DNA of 64,000 nt, taken from NCBI GenBank assembly GCA_035610835.1, contig CM069445.1, positions 35,726,656 to 35,790,655 of the forward strand, given 5' to 3'. A program made the position numbers and the translations under genes. Below, piece after piece: positions 36,848 through 48,347 of this stretch (position 1 is its first letter; every line of letters starts with the position of its first letter). The notes below the pieces were generated by a model, which saw nothing but the letters and a program-made list of their open reading frames with translations, was not told the origin of the DNA and did not search any database. Source of the DNA: Ophiura sarsii (taxonomy: Eukaryota > Echinodermata > Ophiuroidea > Amphilepidida > Ophiuridae).

Positions 36848-36872
36848 GGGGGGGGGGGGGGGGGGGGGGGGG
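36848..36872. repeat. Poly-G run
   Basis: About 25 G, 60 bases left of the element at 36934. Confidence 0.95.
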
Positions 36873-36933
36873 TGGTGAGGAGCCCACGGGAAAGAATTTG
36901 CTAAAAGGTTTTCTTCGGGTCTATTTCAATGAA

Positions 36934-37654
36934 CAGGGTGTCCCAATAAAAACTGTGCACATGTTTATCCAACTTATTGACCATGAAGTTCTAAAATTTG
37001 GTGTTACATTTGTATACATATTTAATAAGAGACTAAACGCTTGGACATTCAGATGCCGTTTATTTCATCTGATTTGGTCTTGTCAATCCTGATATATGAC
37101 CAATTAACTAAAGCTAGCTAAAATAGACGTTGTGCCACTTTACAGTTTGCAATTTATAAAAATACTCCGATGATACAAATCTTCCACCCGTTCGATCGAT
37201 CGATTCGAGTGGTCCTAGCAAATGTTATGCAATCATAAATGTTATATATTGCGATTGAATAGGTTTAAATAACAGAATGATCGTCTGTTTAGCCAAACAG
37301 AACTGAATATTTTAAAAATTCAGACCGAATGCCCCCCCCCCCCTCCCTAATGTTTAACACGGATTGATGCCCATTGGAAGAACAACTGAGCATCGGTTTG
37401 ATGCTTATAGGCTACGCATTTTGTCTCTGTAAAAGTGGCACAACATCGATTTTAGGTAGCTATAGCTTTAGTTAATTGATCATAGGATTGGTAAACCAAA
37501 TGATCAGATGAAATAAACGGCATAAAGCTAAGCGTTTAGTCTCTGCATGGACTTACGGTCTCTGCATATATGTATAAAAATGTTACACTAAATTTTAGAA
37601 CTTCATGGTCAATAAGTTGGGTAAACACGTGCACGGTTTTATTGGGACACCCTG
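36934..37654. mobile_element. Inverted-repeat element with CAGGGTGTCCCAATAAAA ends
   Basis: CAGGGTGTCCCAATAAAA (36934) returns as its complement ending CACCCTG (37654). The inverted match continues inward (AACTTATTGACCATGAAGTT, then GATGCCGTTTATTTCATCTG). Contains a poly-C run near 37332. Non-coding. Confidence 0.78.
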
Positions 37655-37682
37655 TATTGAGTGTAGGCTAATTAAGGATTAT

Positions 37683-37931
37683 TTTAACACTTTTCGCGCG
37701 TATTACTTTTACCCCCGGGTTTTACCATTTCAAAACATTAACATAATCAATTTGAAACCAGTTTCCCAACTTTCAAAGCCATTCTCAAGAGTTATACTGA
37801 ACCAATATTAGGCATGTTTGTACTTATTTCAATGCATTTCTCATGGTGATTCCAAATATGGTAATGAAATTCAATAATTGTGAAATTTTGGAATGTCGTC
37901 TGCAGACGGCCTGCCGCGTGGAAAAGTGTTT
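37683..37931. mobile_element. Small inverted-repeat element, family H copy 2
   Basis: TTTAACACTTTTCGCGC and GCGTGGAAAAGTGTTTA ends; interior shares ATGCATTTCTCATGGTGATT with copy 1. Confidence 0.72.
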
Positions 37932-39429
37932 ATCTGAAATGTATAACAATGATGATGGAAACCTTTCACTTCATTCCCTTTGTTCATGTTGTTAGTCACC
38001 TCTCTTGCTTGCTCCCTTCAATCCATATTTAAACTGCTCAAAAAAAGTTCGGACATTTTGTTCGATCACAGAATTTCGAATATTTCGGAATATGTTCATA
38101 TTGTGTTGCAGAAAGCTGATGTGTTCATCTTTCCAATGATACCAAATGTGTAGTAAACTGCTTGTTTCAGAGCTCAGCGACATGCTTGAGATAGAACAAG
38201 GGGGAGGTCTTTATTCTGAATGCCAAAATCATCAATTATTTTGTCCTCAAAGGTCAGTATAGAGGATCTCTCTATCATTCTATTATTATAACTTCAGAGA
38301 CGTGGTGTCCCCAAACTGGCGCGACAAAGCGCGCTGCAATCTTCCCCACCCCATCGATCAATGTTGGGACACCTTGAACCGTGACTGCTGAAGTCTGAAG
38401 ACATTAATTACATTGCAAGGGGGGTGTTTCGTTTCCCGTTGTTAACGAGTAAGCGTTCCAAGACTTTTACCAGGAATGTATAACTATCACTATCAGTGCT
38501 ATCTAAACCCACCCGCTTCCGCCTTTGAGCCCGGTAGTTTGAGCTGTTATTCTCGGTCAATGAGCTCGAAAAACTTTCTTCTGTATTGTGGCAACACAAA
38601 TAGCTATAGCCTATGGGTTATATTGTGCCGAAGCTTCAAGTATCGAAACAGTACCCTGTAATTCCCAATCAAAAGGATATTCATCCCAGCACCCACAAAC
38701 ATATAGTTTAGAAATAAGCGAGGCCAAATAAGGCGGGCCCGGACCGGCTCCGGCGTCACTGGGATCCGAAACCGCGTCGACGGCACGTGGAGTATGGTGA
38801 AATGTGTGACGGCCATGCGGAATGAGAAAGACAAACTTTGGAATGGCAGTCTAACATCATAACCATGATTAACCATCCTATATTGCTGTATAGGTATTTG
38901 TACATGCTGGGGAATTTGGATTAAGCTGTATCATTTGAATTACATTTGTTAAGCAGGGGCCAATCCAGGATGCATGATAGATGGACTTTTTTATATATTT
39001 TTTTATATTTAAACACAAAATTCAGTGGAGTTGGTTTACAATTCTCTTAACGGTCTTAGGATGAAGTAGTCAACATTTCATATTATAATCATTTGGAATC
39101 GTTTATTGGAAACCCGCGTGTTGCGTCCAAAACCAATACGATTTCAATGTTTCAGCAACGAGTCAACAACTGTCACTGGTCCAGCATCGTCTGGAGGCAA
39201 CTAAATGTCGCCCTCATACGATTACGTGAGTTATAATGATCATCAGCTCAGACAGGTCAAGTCACCAAGGACGCCAAATCAATGGATCCGATTGGGAATA
39301 ATTGGGATTGCAATCAAATGCGTGAAGAATTGTCAAAGACGAATCGATAACTTTGCATAAATAAATACGTGGAAATGATCGATGCTCGGCGCGAAATAAC
39401 GTGACGTCGATTTACATCAGCATAATGAA
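37932..39429. other. No gene recognised
   Basis: A GC-rich patch at 38720-38830 has short open frames in both strands without recognisable similarity. 38955-38970 (CAGGGGCCAATCCAGGAT) looks like a lone hAT-type end. Nothing else is supported. Confidence 0.35.
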
Positions 39430-39540
39430 ATTGAAACTGTAAAGCATTATTATACCACTCTACCGTCAGCCGAGACGTCCCGACCAACCCACATTATGAT
39501 CTAATGGTAGTTTTGACATTGTCGAGTTTAATAAAATGAG
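39430..39540 (+). other. Candidate 5' untranslated exon of the 165-residue gene
   Basis: A consensus donor (GTAAGT at 39541) follows ATAAAATGAG. Splicing it to 41157 would make an 11-codon upstream frame starting in this exon and ending TAA before the main ATG. A CRE-like TGACGTCG lies about 30 bases upstream of the interval. Purely inferred from splice signals. Confidence 0.25.
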
Positions 39541-40470
39541 GTAAGTTTGGAATCGGTAGTTCTTATAAATTTCCTAATACCAAAATCGAGTACTGCACTT
39601 TTAGCCTTGATGCGTATAGGCCTACAAGATTTGAGTGAATTGTTTTTTTCATCTGTGGAGATCCTTTGTTGATTCATGGACCGTCAGTTTGAGAAGTCCA
39701 TGGTTGATATATTCTGGACAAGTATGAATAAACCTGAATCGAGTAGGCCTACAGTAACTATATAGCCTATTTTAATAAGTGGTATTTGTTTTCATGTGGT
39801 CCACTTTACCCGTTTCTTAAGCATTATATGCGTGCGGATACGACCCCCCCCCCCCCCCAGAAAATAAATGAATTGTTAAAAAAGAAGTTTTAACGTCGTG
39901 TGTCAGCAATTTAAGCTTGAATAGCCAAAGGTCAAGATAACTTTAATTAAATAAAATAACTGAAAATTTTTCTGTTTCAACATTTATAAAACAAACTTTG
40001 CGCTCCTCGCCCACTTCAATATTTTTGCTTCCGCCGCTTCTGCATAAAAATGATTATACCCCCTGCCTGCGATATTCCCAATAGGTTAGGTATAAAAATC
40101 AATTCATTTTAACGCTCTTATTCAGAAACAAGTGTTATGGCATTGAAAACAAAAACGGATTCCAATATTTTCGATCACTTGAACAATTAGGCATATAGTT
40201 TCTAAAGATGACTTTTCTATTCGAATGTATTTTGCACAGTTGAAGGACGTAGGCCTATAAGGACCATTGAGTAGGATAATTGATAGATATTGGGCTATGC
40301 TATAGGGCCTATATAAAAATTAAAAATTAAAATACGTTGGTTTTTTTAGGCTACTCATTTTAATATTTTTATTTAGATTTCATTCATTTATGTATATGCC
40401 TATCTGTTTTATTTGAATGAATAAAATATTTAGATAATTTCTTATTTAATTTTACTTATAGTTTAGGGTA

Positions 40471-40732
40471 CTCTCTAAATGTAAAACTAGTGGAAAGAGT
40501 GGAAATTCACTCGAAAAGGAGTGACGGGAGTGAAACGCAGGACAACCCGTTTTAGAGTGAAAATTTCCACTCTAAAATGAGTGTGAAAGTTAATTTTCAC
40601 TCTCAATAGAGTGGAATATTGTCATATAAAATTCCCTTTCACTCCTTTTAGAGTGTTTTTCCACTCAAAAACGTGTTGTCCTGCGTTTAACTCCTTGAAA
40701 GAGTGGAAAACCACTCTTTGACATTTAGAGAG
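40471..40732. mobile_element. Self-complementary TA-flanked element, family F copy 1
   Basis: Ends CTCTCTAAATGT and ACATTTAGAGAG, flanked by TA (40469-40470, 40733-40734). Filled with GAGTGGAAA/TTTCCACTC and GCAGGACAACCCG words in both orientations. Confidence 0.85.
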
Positions 40733-41245
40733 TACTTTAATTACTTTAGTTAGTTTGCAATGATGTTTTCATTCACCCTATAAATACCCTTAACTTTTGG
40801 TTCCACCCTTGACAAATTTACTGAAGGTGAAAAACGTTGCACAAATTTTACACAGTCAAATTACTGAGTGAGTAAAATGAGTTGGTTAGCTTTTAAAGCT
40901 TTTAAAGCTAGGCCTTCCATGGAGGTAATACTATTGTAATACTAGGAGACCTGCCATGGTATTTCGAAGCTTTTTAATGTACATATGTATGACTGTTTTG
41001 ATTTCCCAAACTCAAGTTTCTATATCAATACAAAAATGATCAAAATAATTTGTTTGAGTTTCGATCAACAGTTCGCTATTTTAATGATTATCGTCCCTAT
41101 CAGTATCATTAATGTAAATGCATTATTTATTTATTTTTTGCTTGACTTTTTCCTCAGTTCCAGTGACAAAAAGTTCCGAAGATTTTAAAGTTGAGCCAGG
41201 AGCAGCCTCCACGGGACGCGCTGAATCCGGGCCGTGTTTATCACC

Positions 41246-41743
41246 ATGCCACAACATCACCAGAAAGTCGAAAATTTGTTCAAATCAAAGCCGTTATTGT
41301 CATCGTCAAAAGTTGACGTTTACTTACCCAGTCTATCCAAAACCAGTTCACTTGACTTCAGCAGTTCTTCTTCACAAAAGTCTGGATTACCGGGGGAGAA
41401 ATCTTTGAAGAACGGCACTCCGCCTCAACATATCAAAGATGATAACAAACTTGTTACCAGGGGTTATTCTTACCTAGCAACACACACGCCAACGGTTGGT
41501 AACGGCGCGCACACGTCGACCAGGACGACGCGATTTTCAAACTCCAAATATGGCAACGCGCACACTGACGACGGCAGCAGCGTCGATTTAAAGGCCGCGC
41601 AGCTTGTGTCGCGTTTGGGTGAAATGGACGGTCTGCCAGGAATCGAGATGAAGAAAAACCCGAAATTTCTGTCCACCTATTCGCGAAATTTTGCTGCTAA
41701 AGGTGACGGGAAGCAAAATGAACCATGGTGGGCGTCGAAATGA
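41246..41743 (+). CDS. Unrecognised 165-residue hydrophilic protein, probable terminal exon
   Basis: An open frame of 165 codons begins at an ATG in strong context (CACCATGCC) and ends TGA at 41741-41743. An in-frame TGA at 41222-41224 excludes a start further upstream in this exon. A strong acceptor (TTTTTCCTCAG, ending 41156) precedes it, and AATAAA follows at 42181. The protein is rich in Ser, Thr, Lys and Asn, has no signal peptide or membrane segment, and ends in a cluster of aromatic and basic residues (EPWWASK). The second half (SVDLKAAQLVSRLGEMDGLP, then KKNPKFLSTYSRNF) looks more constrained than the Ser-rich first half. I do not recognise the family. Codon choice looks like ordinary coding DNA, unlike the surrounding AT-rich repeats. 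Confidence 0.55.
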   Translation: MPQHHQKVENLFKSKPLLSSSKVDVYLPSLSKTSSLDFSSSSSQKSGLPGEKSLKNGTPPQHIKDDNKLVTRGYSYLATHTPTVGNGAHTSTRTTRFSNSKYGNAHTDDGSSVDLKAAQLVSRLGEMDGLPGIEMKKNPKFLSTYSRNFAAKGDGKQNEPWWASK

Positions 41744-42180
41744 TTTGGACCATTTTAAAAAAAGGACATAAAGTTTAAAACATTAAAATTAAGCTCTTAG
41801 TATAGCCAGCTTCATCATCCGGCCCTGCTCGTGTCGCCATACCAATTTAAAACCTGTTGAACTAACAAATTCGTAATTTGCCGCCATTGTCATGTGATTT
41901 CTACAAAGGGAAAAGTAGGGAGGGACACCATGAAGTTCATTTGGAGTAGAGGGCTACGTGAGTGTTGTCAGTAGATCATGGACTGTTTTACTTTTAGAGG
42001 ATAGAGTGTATCCATGTAACGGATTATCTTGTTGGGAAATAATAACTGTTTAAGATTTCCAGAAAGAAGACACACCTGTATATATGGTATATATAGGCCA
42101 ATTTGGTAACAATGTTCATGCATTGGACGTCATGCACCGATTGAATTGAATAGGACGGGTACCCAGTTGCGCATGGCTTG

Positions 42181-42186
42181 AATAAA
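42181..42186 (+). terminator. Polyadenylation signal AATAAA
   Basis: AATAAA about 440 bases after the stop codon of the 165-residue frame, with no other gene between. It is the best candidate 3' end for that gene; the transposon at 42248 starts about 60 bases later. Confidence 0.45.
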
Positions 42187-42247
42187 AACCTGTATTTAAC
42201 AAATGTTTAAGGCTTTGCATAACATTATTTTAAAGAAAAATATATAA

Positions 42248-43292
42248 GGCCATGTGTTTTGAACTCGCCACCCTTCCCGTTGCATGTCCAGATTTTTACA
42301 TTTTACACCATCTGAGATTCGAAGTAGCATATCGCAATAACTACTTGTTTTACCCCATAAAAAGTATATATTTTCTGAACGGTAATCTCACAAGGAATCC
42401 AAATAAGCTACTGGAATTTAAATAGGACCTAATGGTAACATGTTGTGATTAAGAATGTTCAAAATATATCGATTTTTTCATATTTTGATTAAGGTCAATA
42501 ATAATTTCATACCGATCCCAATCATAATTTTACTGTGCATATTAGTTCCTCATGCAATTACCCATCAGAAAAAAATTGATTGTCAATGGTAACTTGTTGA
42601 AATATACTATATCGGGAAGTAAATGAGCACAAACATTTAAATTTCATATTTATTAGAGGTTACAAGTTATTTTGGGGGGTATGCACCCTATCCTGATTTA
42701 AACGGCATTTTTGAATTCCTTTATCTGAGAGCTTTCCAAAAATGTATAATTTTGCTATCATCGGTTGAATACTTTTGTTGATATAGTCATGTATGTAAAA
42801 CCGATGAATTAGGGCAAGTTCACTGTGTAGCGAATAGGGAGAAAGCCAAGGACAATGCAATCGATTCATGATTACAATTATTACATAATAGTTGTCACGT
42901 TCGTTGAAACAGAATCTTATAGAATATAAAATAATCTATAAAATGAGAGCAAAATCATATTTGTACCATACAGGGATGAGGAGTTATGGTTAATTGAACG
43001 TAGAATTGGGAACGTCTTTTATATATTCCCCATAGAGATTGTACACAACGCTACCGCCACCGCCACCGCCACCACCCCTGACTTTCACAATATAATCAAT
43101 CATATCTCAGCCAATCAGTTATAGAAATACCTGATTTATTCACACAATGTAGCTAGATAAATAGGCTTTCAAATGACACCTCAACCATAGCTCTACCATA
43201 TTTAGTTGTTGAGTTAATAGAGAGAGATGGATGATTCGTCACCAAAAATGCAACGCCATCACCCTTTTTGGGTGGTGAGTTCAAAACACATC
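42248..43292. mobile_element. Inverted-repeat transposon, family A copy 2
   Basis: Starts GGCCATGTGTTTTGAACTCG and ends GAGTTCAAAACACAT, as in copy 1, at nearly the same length. The right terminus has lost the last GGCC. The CCACCG microsatellite near 43052-43075 sits where copy 1 has its poly-C tract. Confidence 0.78.
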
Positions 43293-43382
43293 ATTATAAT
43301 GAAGTAAAATAATTAAAAAGTGATAGGCCTATACGTGTTCGCGGCATGATGTTTGTACAATATTAATCGGTGAACGGATTCA

Positions 43383-43794
43383 TTGGGTTTTTCAGATAAT
43401 AATGACCACCGCCCCCCCCCCCCCCCTATTATAGAGGACCTTTTTTTTTTTTTAGTCCGGAATTCCATGACTCCCTCTATGAAAAGTATATGGAATTCCA
43501 GATCAAATTTCAAAAAAAGTATGGAATTCCAGATCAAACTTCAAAAAAGTATGGAATTCCAGATCAAACTTTAAAAAGTATGGAATTGGTGGGTAAAAAG
43601 TCTAGAATTCCGATGTCCTCTATAGGGGGGGGGGGGTCTAAACTGTGAAAAAGTCTGGAATTCCAAGAACATGTGCCATAAAGGTATGGAATTCCATTGA
43701 AAAATTGGTGGGGGAAAAGTCTGGAATTCCGATGTCCTCTATATAAGGGGGGGGGGGGGGGGGCGGTCATTATTCAATAGCCCAAAATCACTAA
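43383..43794. mobile_element. Inverted-repeat element with internal GGAATTCC tandem
   Basis: Ends TTGGGTTTTTCAGATAATAA / TTATTCAATAGCCCAA, then GGTCATT-type words, poly-C at the left and poly-G at the right. The centre repeats TATGGAATTCCAGATCAAAC about four times (43485-43585). A relative is at 48068-48310. Confidence 0.65.
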
Positions 43795-44239
43795 ATTTGG
43801 AGATTGAAGGAGTTTACGATGTCTATCCAATTTCAAGGCGTCGGTCGGGGTTACCGAAACAGTGACCAGCAAGTCCAAGCAAACCCCTTCATCCGAAAAG
43901 GGAGTGATCAGATCAAAACACTTCTGGACAGAATGAATACGAAGATGAGGACAACGAGGAAGAAGAGAGTATAGAATACGACAGGCATTTGGTAACTGTG
44001 GTTATCCATTGACCCTATAGGGTCAATGGGCTATCCGAAGTGGGCATTGACAAAGGCCCATTTTCTGAAGAAGGTGTTTGCTTATCAATCATGTTCATAG
44101 TCATGATAGTGAGACTGGATTTTATATTCTGTACGTCAGTATGGGTTGGTCTACAAGTAAGTTGTATAATAATGTTACGGACTAGTCCGGCTTCTATATG
44201 AGCGTAAAGCATATAGAAAAAGATGAAACGAATGGTGTG

Positions 44240-45800
44240 ACAAGGTCGCTTTCCATTCCATGGCATGCATGGCGTATCGCCTGAACGTATGCCGACGTAT
44301 ACACACATAGCTCGAAAAATTGGTCAGAGTCCAAGAACGTCCAACTTCCCAACGTATTGCAATATTTTGGTTTTTACAATGCTAGATAGCTATTTTCAGC
44401 TGACGTACATCAAACGCGTATACATACCAACTTACGAGTAACGTAACGCACATCTAACGTATGTCAGCGCTATTAGCGTATGTCAATTGTCAACGTATGT
44501 CTAACGTACCACGAACGTACCGGGAACTATAGTGCTGAACGTATTAAGCACACGTTGAGTAGGGGAGAGCGGGGCTAGTCCGCCCTCTAATTCAGACCTG
44601 CCTAGTGGACTCATTTTACAAGTTAGAAAGCTATCCTACTTCCAAATGAAAGCTACGTTTCTTAGGCCACTAGTACGTCACACCATGGCGTATCGCCTGA
44701 ACGTATACCAACGTATGCGAAAATATCGAAATACGTTGGGTGTACGGTGGTGTACGCTGATATAAGTTAGGGGTAAGTTTGGGGATACGTCGTTTACGAT
44801 AAGAGCACGCTGTGATACGCTGTGAAAATTTGGAACTCGTCGAGCCCGCGAAAAAATATTGAGATGTAAATTTCTCGGCGTAGGCCTACTCAACGTGTGC
44901 TTAATACGTTCTGCATAAGTACTTGGTACGTTCGTGGTACGTTAGACATACGTTGACATGCGCTGACATACGTTAGAGGTACGTTACTCGTAAGTAGTTG
45001 GTTACGTTGATGTACGTTTGCTGAAAATAGCTATCTAAAGGCCCTGTCACACCATGGCGTATGGACTGAACGTATGTGTGCCAACGTATGCGAAATATCG
45101 AACAATACGTTGGTTTACGCTGATATAAGTTAGGGGTAAGTTGGGGATACGTCGTTTACGTTAAGAGCACGCTGGGATACGCTGTGAAAATTTTGGAACA
45201 CCGGTCTAGCCCGCGAAAATTATTGGGCATGTTCAAAATTTCTCGACGTAGGCCTACTCAACGTGTGCTTAATACGTTCTGCATAAGTTCTCGATAGGTT
45301 CGTGGTACGTTAGACATACGTTTACATACGCTGACACGTTAGACAAACGCTGACATAGGCCTACGTTGGAGGTACGTTACTCGTAAGTTACTCGTGAACA
45401 GGTGTCACTCTGTAGCAGTGGTGTATATCTAGAGGCCCACAGCAGGTCATGCCCCCCCCCCCCCCCCCCCCCCCCCTCTCCCCCCCACCCCCCAGCTCGA
45501 AAAATGTCAGAGTCCAAGAACGTCCAACTTCCCAACGGAATTGCATATTGTCACACCATGGCGATCACCTGAACGTATACCGACGTATTTTTTACACAAA
45601 ATAACTCGGAAATTGTCAGAGTCCAGAACGTCAATTCCAAACGAATTGCAATATTTTGGTTTTTTATAAATGCTATAGCTATTTTCAGCCGACAATACAT
45701 CAACGTATACCAACTAACGGGTAACGTACCTCTAACGTATATGTCAGCGAATATCAACGTATGTCTAACGTACCACAAAACGTACCGGAACTTATGCAGA
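44240..45800. repeat. ACGTATG-rich composite repeat
   Basis: Several partial copies of a repeat with CACACCATGGCGTAT, CTGAACGTATRCC and GTCTAACGTACCACGAACG words, in both orientations (about 44250, 44680, 45040, 45550). GGCCCTGTCACACCATGGCG at 45040 has its complement at 47979-48000, so the LINE remnant and family F copy 2 lie within or between these units. Contains the poly-C run 45452-45476. Confidence 0.7.
45452..45476. repeat. Poly-C run
   Basis: About 25 C followed by CT/CA-rich bases, inside the ACGTATG composite. Confidence 0.95.
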
Positions 45801-45879
45801 ACGTTGAGTTACGCAAAGAAAGAAAACTGCAAAAAACTGAGCCACGTAATGGCACCAAAGGATCAAATCCATGACCAAT

Positions 45880-47510
45880 TCAACTAACTCCGATCTTGAT
45901 ATGCATATACTTGGTATTGACAGAACAAATCACAAGGATATGGCAAATGCCATGCCATCAATTCCAAGTTTGTCAGTATTTCATCCCATATTGAACCTTT
46001 AAATATGTCTGCCCTCCCTACCTAGCCTGTCAAACATGTAGCCCCTGAACTAAATCCATGGGAAGTATCTGTGCTCAAGGTAGTTAAGACATCCAAATCC
46101 ATTGCCCTGATGGCATTCCACCCAAACTCATAAAAGAGTTTGCCTATGAACTGAGTAGTCCATTCACGGACGTGCTTAATTGTTCATTTAAAGAAGGGGT
46201 GGTCCCATGGACAGATGGAGGTCAGCAATTGTTGTTCCCATTCCTAAACAGTTCCCCCCCCCCCCCCCCCCCCCCCCCCCCCACCCTCCATTGATAAAAT
46301 GAGACCAATATCACTGACCGATATATTTGCCAAAATTGCAGAAGGTTTATTGCTAAATGGGTGGTGCAAGATATTCAAGATTCTATTGACATCAATCAGT
46401 TTGGTAACATTCAAGGGTGTTTCAACTGCGCATCTTTTGAATCTTACTCATTTCTTGTTCCAGGGTGCTGACAAGCCAAAAAATATTGGAACAGTACTGT
46501 AGTCCTCGCGGATTTTTCAAAGGCATTTGATCTAGTAAATCATTCTATTGCTGTTCAGAAGTTAATTGCCTTGGGGGTCGGGGGACTATAATTGTTCCAT
46601 AGATATGTAGTTTTCTCAATGATCGTCGTCAATACGTGCGCTATAACCAAACCGTGTCCAATTATTTGCCCCTATGTGCTGGTGTTCCTCAAGGAACTAA
46701 ACGTGGACCCATAACCTTTCAAGCAGTTATCAATGATGCGACTGAGAGTTGCTATTCCCACTATTGGAAATATGTACGTGGACGATCTTACGTTTGTCGA
46801 AAATCGTTCCTCTAGTGAAAGTAGCAACTTGCAAGCTGATCTTGATGGCTTTCTGGATTGGTCTGTTACTAATCATCTCAAACTCAACCCTGCCAAAATG
46901 CCAAGCCATGCAGATATGTTTCATGCAAGATCCCCCTCCCCATCCTGACTTAAAAATTGGTCCATCCGCAGCTTTCTTTTGCTAGCTCTGCCAACATTTT
47001 GGGCATTTGGGTACAGGAGGACACACAAATTGACCACATGTGCAAGAATACCAACAAAATACTTTTTATGTTGCGATCTCTTAAACGTTTTGGTTTTCAT
47101 ACATCCGAGTTAGTGACGGTGTACAGGGGGTACTCGCCCTCTGCTTGAATATTCTGACGTCATCTGGCATTGTGCCCTCACATCCAAACTAGCTCTAAAA
47201 CGTGAGAGAGTCCAAAGAGAGCTTTAAGAATTATCCTTGGTCCTAGTTTTATTTCCTATGATAATGCTTTAGACGTATGTAACTTTGATTATTTGTCGGC
47301 CCGGCCCGGAGGGAGCAACATTCTCTGAAGTTTGCTCAGTCACTAGCCGAATGCAGTAGGACTAATAAAAGGTTGCTCCATGCATGCAGATCTCAGGTTC
47401 ATAGACAATTGAGAAACAATGCCGAACTCACCCAGCCTCGTGCTCGCACAAACAGATATGCTGAAAGCCCCATTCCTTATTATGTGAAGCTGATGAAGAG
47501 TGAACTCCCA
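45880..47510 (+). pseudogene. Decayed LINE reverse transcriptase, plus strand
   Basis: Scattered over three frames: IGPDGIPPKLIKEF-like sequence near 46100, MRPISLTDIFAKIAEGLL (46299), VLADFSKAFDLVNH (about 46499, motif A), GVPQGTKRGP (about 46683, motif B), YVDDLTF (about 46775, motif C) and a C-terminal end NRYAESPIPYYVK near 47450. Motif content identifies a LINE ORF2-type reverse transcriptase of a different family from the one at 51604. A 29-C run (46254-46282) interrupts it. No intact frame is left. Confidence 0.82.
46254..46282. repeat. Poly-C run inside LINE remnant
   Basis: Twenty-nine C interrupt the reverse transcriptase remnant just before MRPISLTDIF. Confidence 0.95.
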
Positions 47511-47654
47511 TAGTTTGGTTTGCGTGCTCTGTCTTTCTGCATCATGCTCGCATATCCTGTATTTGGCCTTGTCTCTTGTTGTTTGCCATGTTCCTGCCCA
47601 GTAAGTTGGCTATTTGTGTATTGAATTGATTTATATGTTTTCCTTGCTTTCTTG

Positions 47655-47920
47655 TCTCTCTAAATGTAAAAGAGTGGTTTTCCACTCTTTCAAGGAGTTA
47701 AACGCAGGACAACCCGTTTTTGAGTGGGAAACACTCTAAAAGGAGTGAAAGGGATTTTATATGACAATGTTCCACTCTATTGAGAGTGAAAAATCAACTT
47801 TTACACTCATTTTAGAGTGAAAATGTTCCACCCTTAAACGGGTTGTCCTGCGTTTCACTCCCTTCACTCCTTTTCGAGTGAATTTCCACTCTCAAGTTCA
47901 CTCGTTTTACATTTACGAGA
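47655..47920. mobile_element. Family F copy 2 (reverse orientation)
   Basis: CTCTCTAAATGTAAAAGAG to TTTACATTTACGAGA, same internal words as 40471-40732 in reverse. It lies inside the ACGTATG repeat composite, after the LINE remnant. Confidence 0.8.
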
Positions 47921-48002
47921 AACAACAACGTATTTTTCGATATTTCGCTTACGTTTTACGTTGCATACGTTCCGTCGATACGCCATGGTGTGACAGGGCC
48001 TT
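47921..48002. repeat. Right-hand end of the ACGTATG repeat
   Basis: ACGTATTTTTCGATATTTCG to ATACGCCATGGTGTGACAGG then GCC; inverse of the element start at about 45040. Confidence 0.65.
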
Positions 48003-48067
48003 AAATAAGATGTGTTATTAATCAGACACTTATGTTTTCACTGTTAAATTTTGTACGCGGACCAACA

Positions 48068-48310
48068 ATGGGCTATTCCAGATAATATGCGCACACTATT
48101 ATATTATAGAGGGGCACGGTCATTTTTAATTTCTGAAAATTCCCGGATTCCGAGAAGCTGGAGATGCGGTCCAAATTGATCGGGAAAAAAATCTGGATTT
48201 CCGAACCCCTCTATACATGTTATAGGAGAGTTTATGTAACCAAAAAACCGTGGATTTCCGAACCCCTCTGTAGGCATGAATGAGGGGAACATTTTGAAGA
48301 GGTCATCAAC
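48068..48310. mobile_element. Relative of the GGAATTCC element
   Basis: ATGGGCTATTCCAGATAAT, TATTATAGAGG and repeated GATTTCCGAACCCCTCTA words match the layout of 43383-43794. Right boundary uncertain. Confidence 0.5.
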
Positions 48311-48320
48311 TCTTTGTCAG

Positions 48321-48347
48321 GCATCTTCTTCTTCTTCTTCTTCTTCC
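48321..48347. repeat. CTT microsatellite
   Basis: About eight CTT/TTC units. Confidence 0.9.

Noticed and set aside
41118..41408. Alternative 96-codon frame over the 165-residue gene
   Set aside because: It begins in the pyrimidine tract of the intron and is shorter than the competing frame, which has better start context and codon use.
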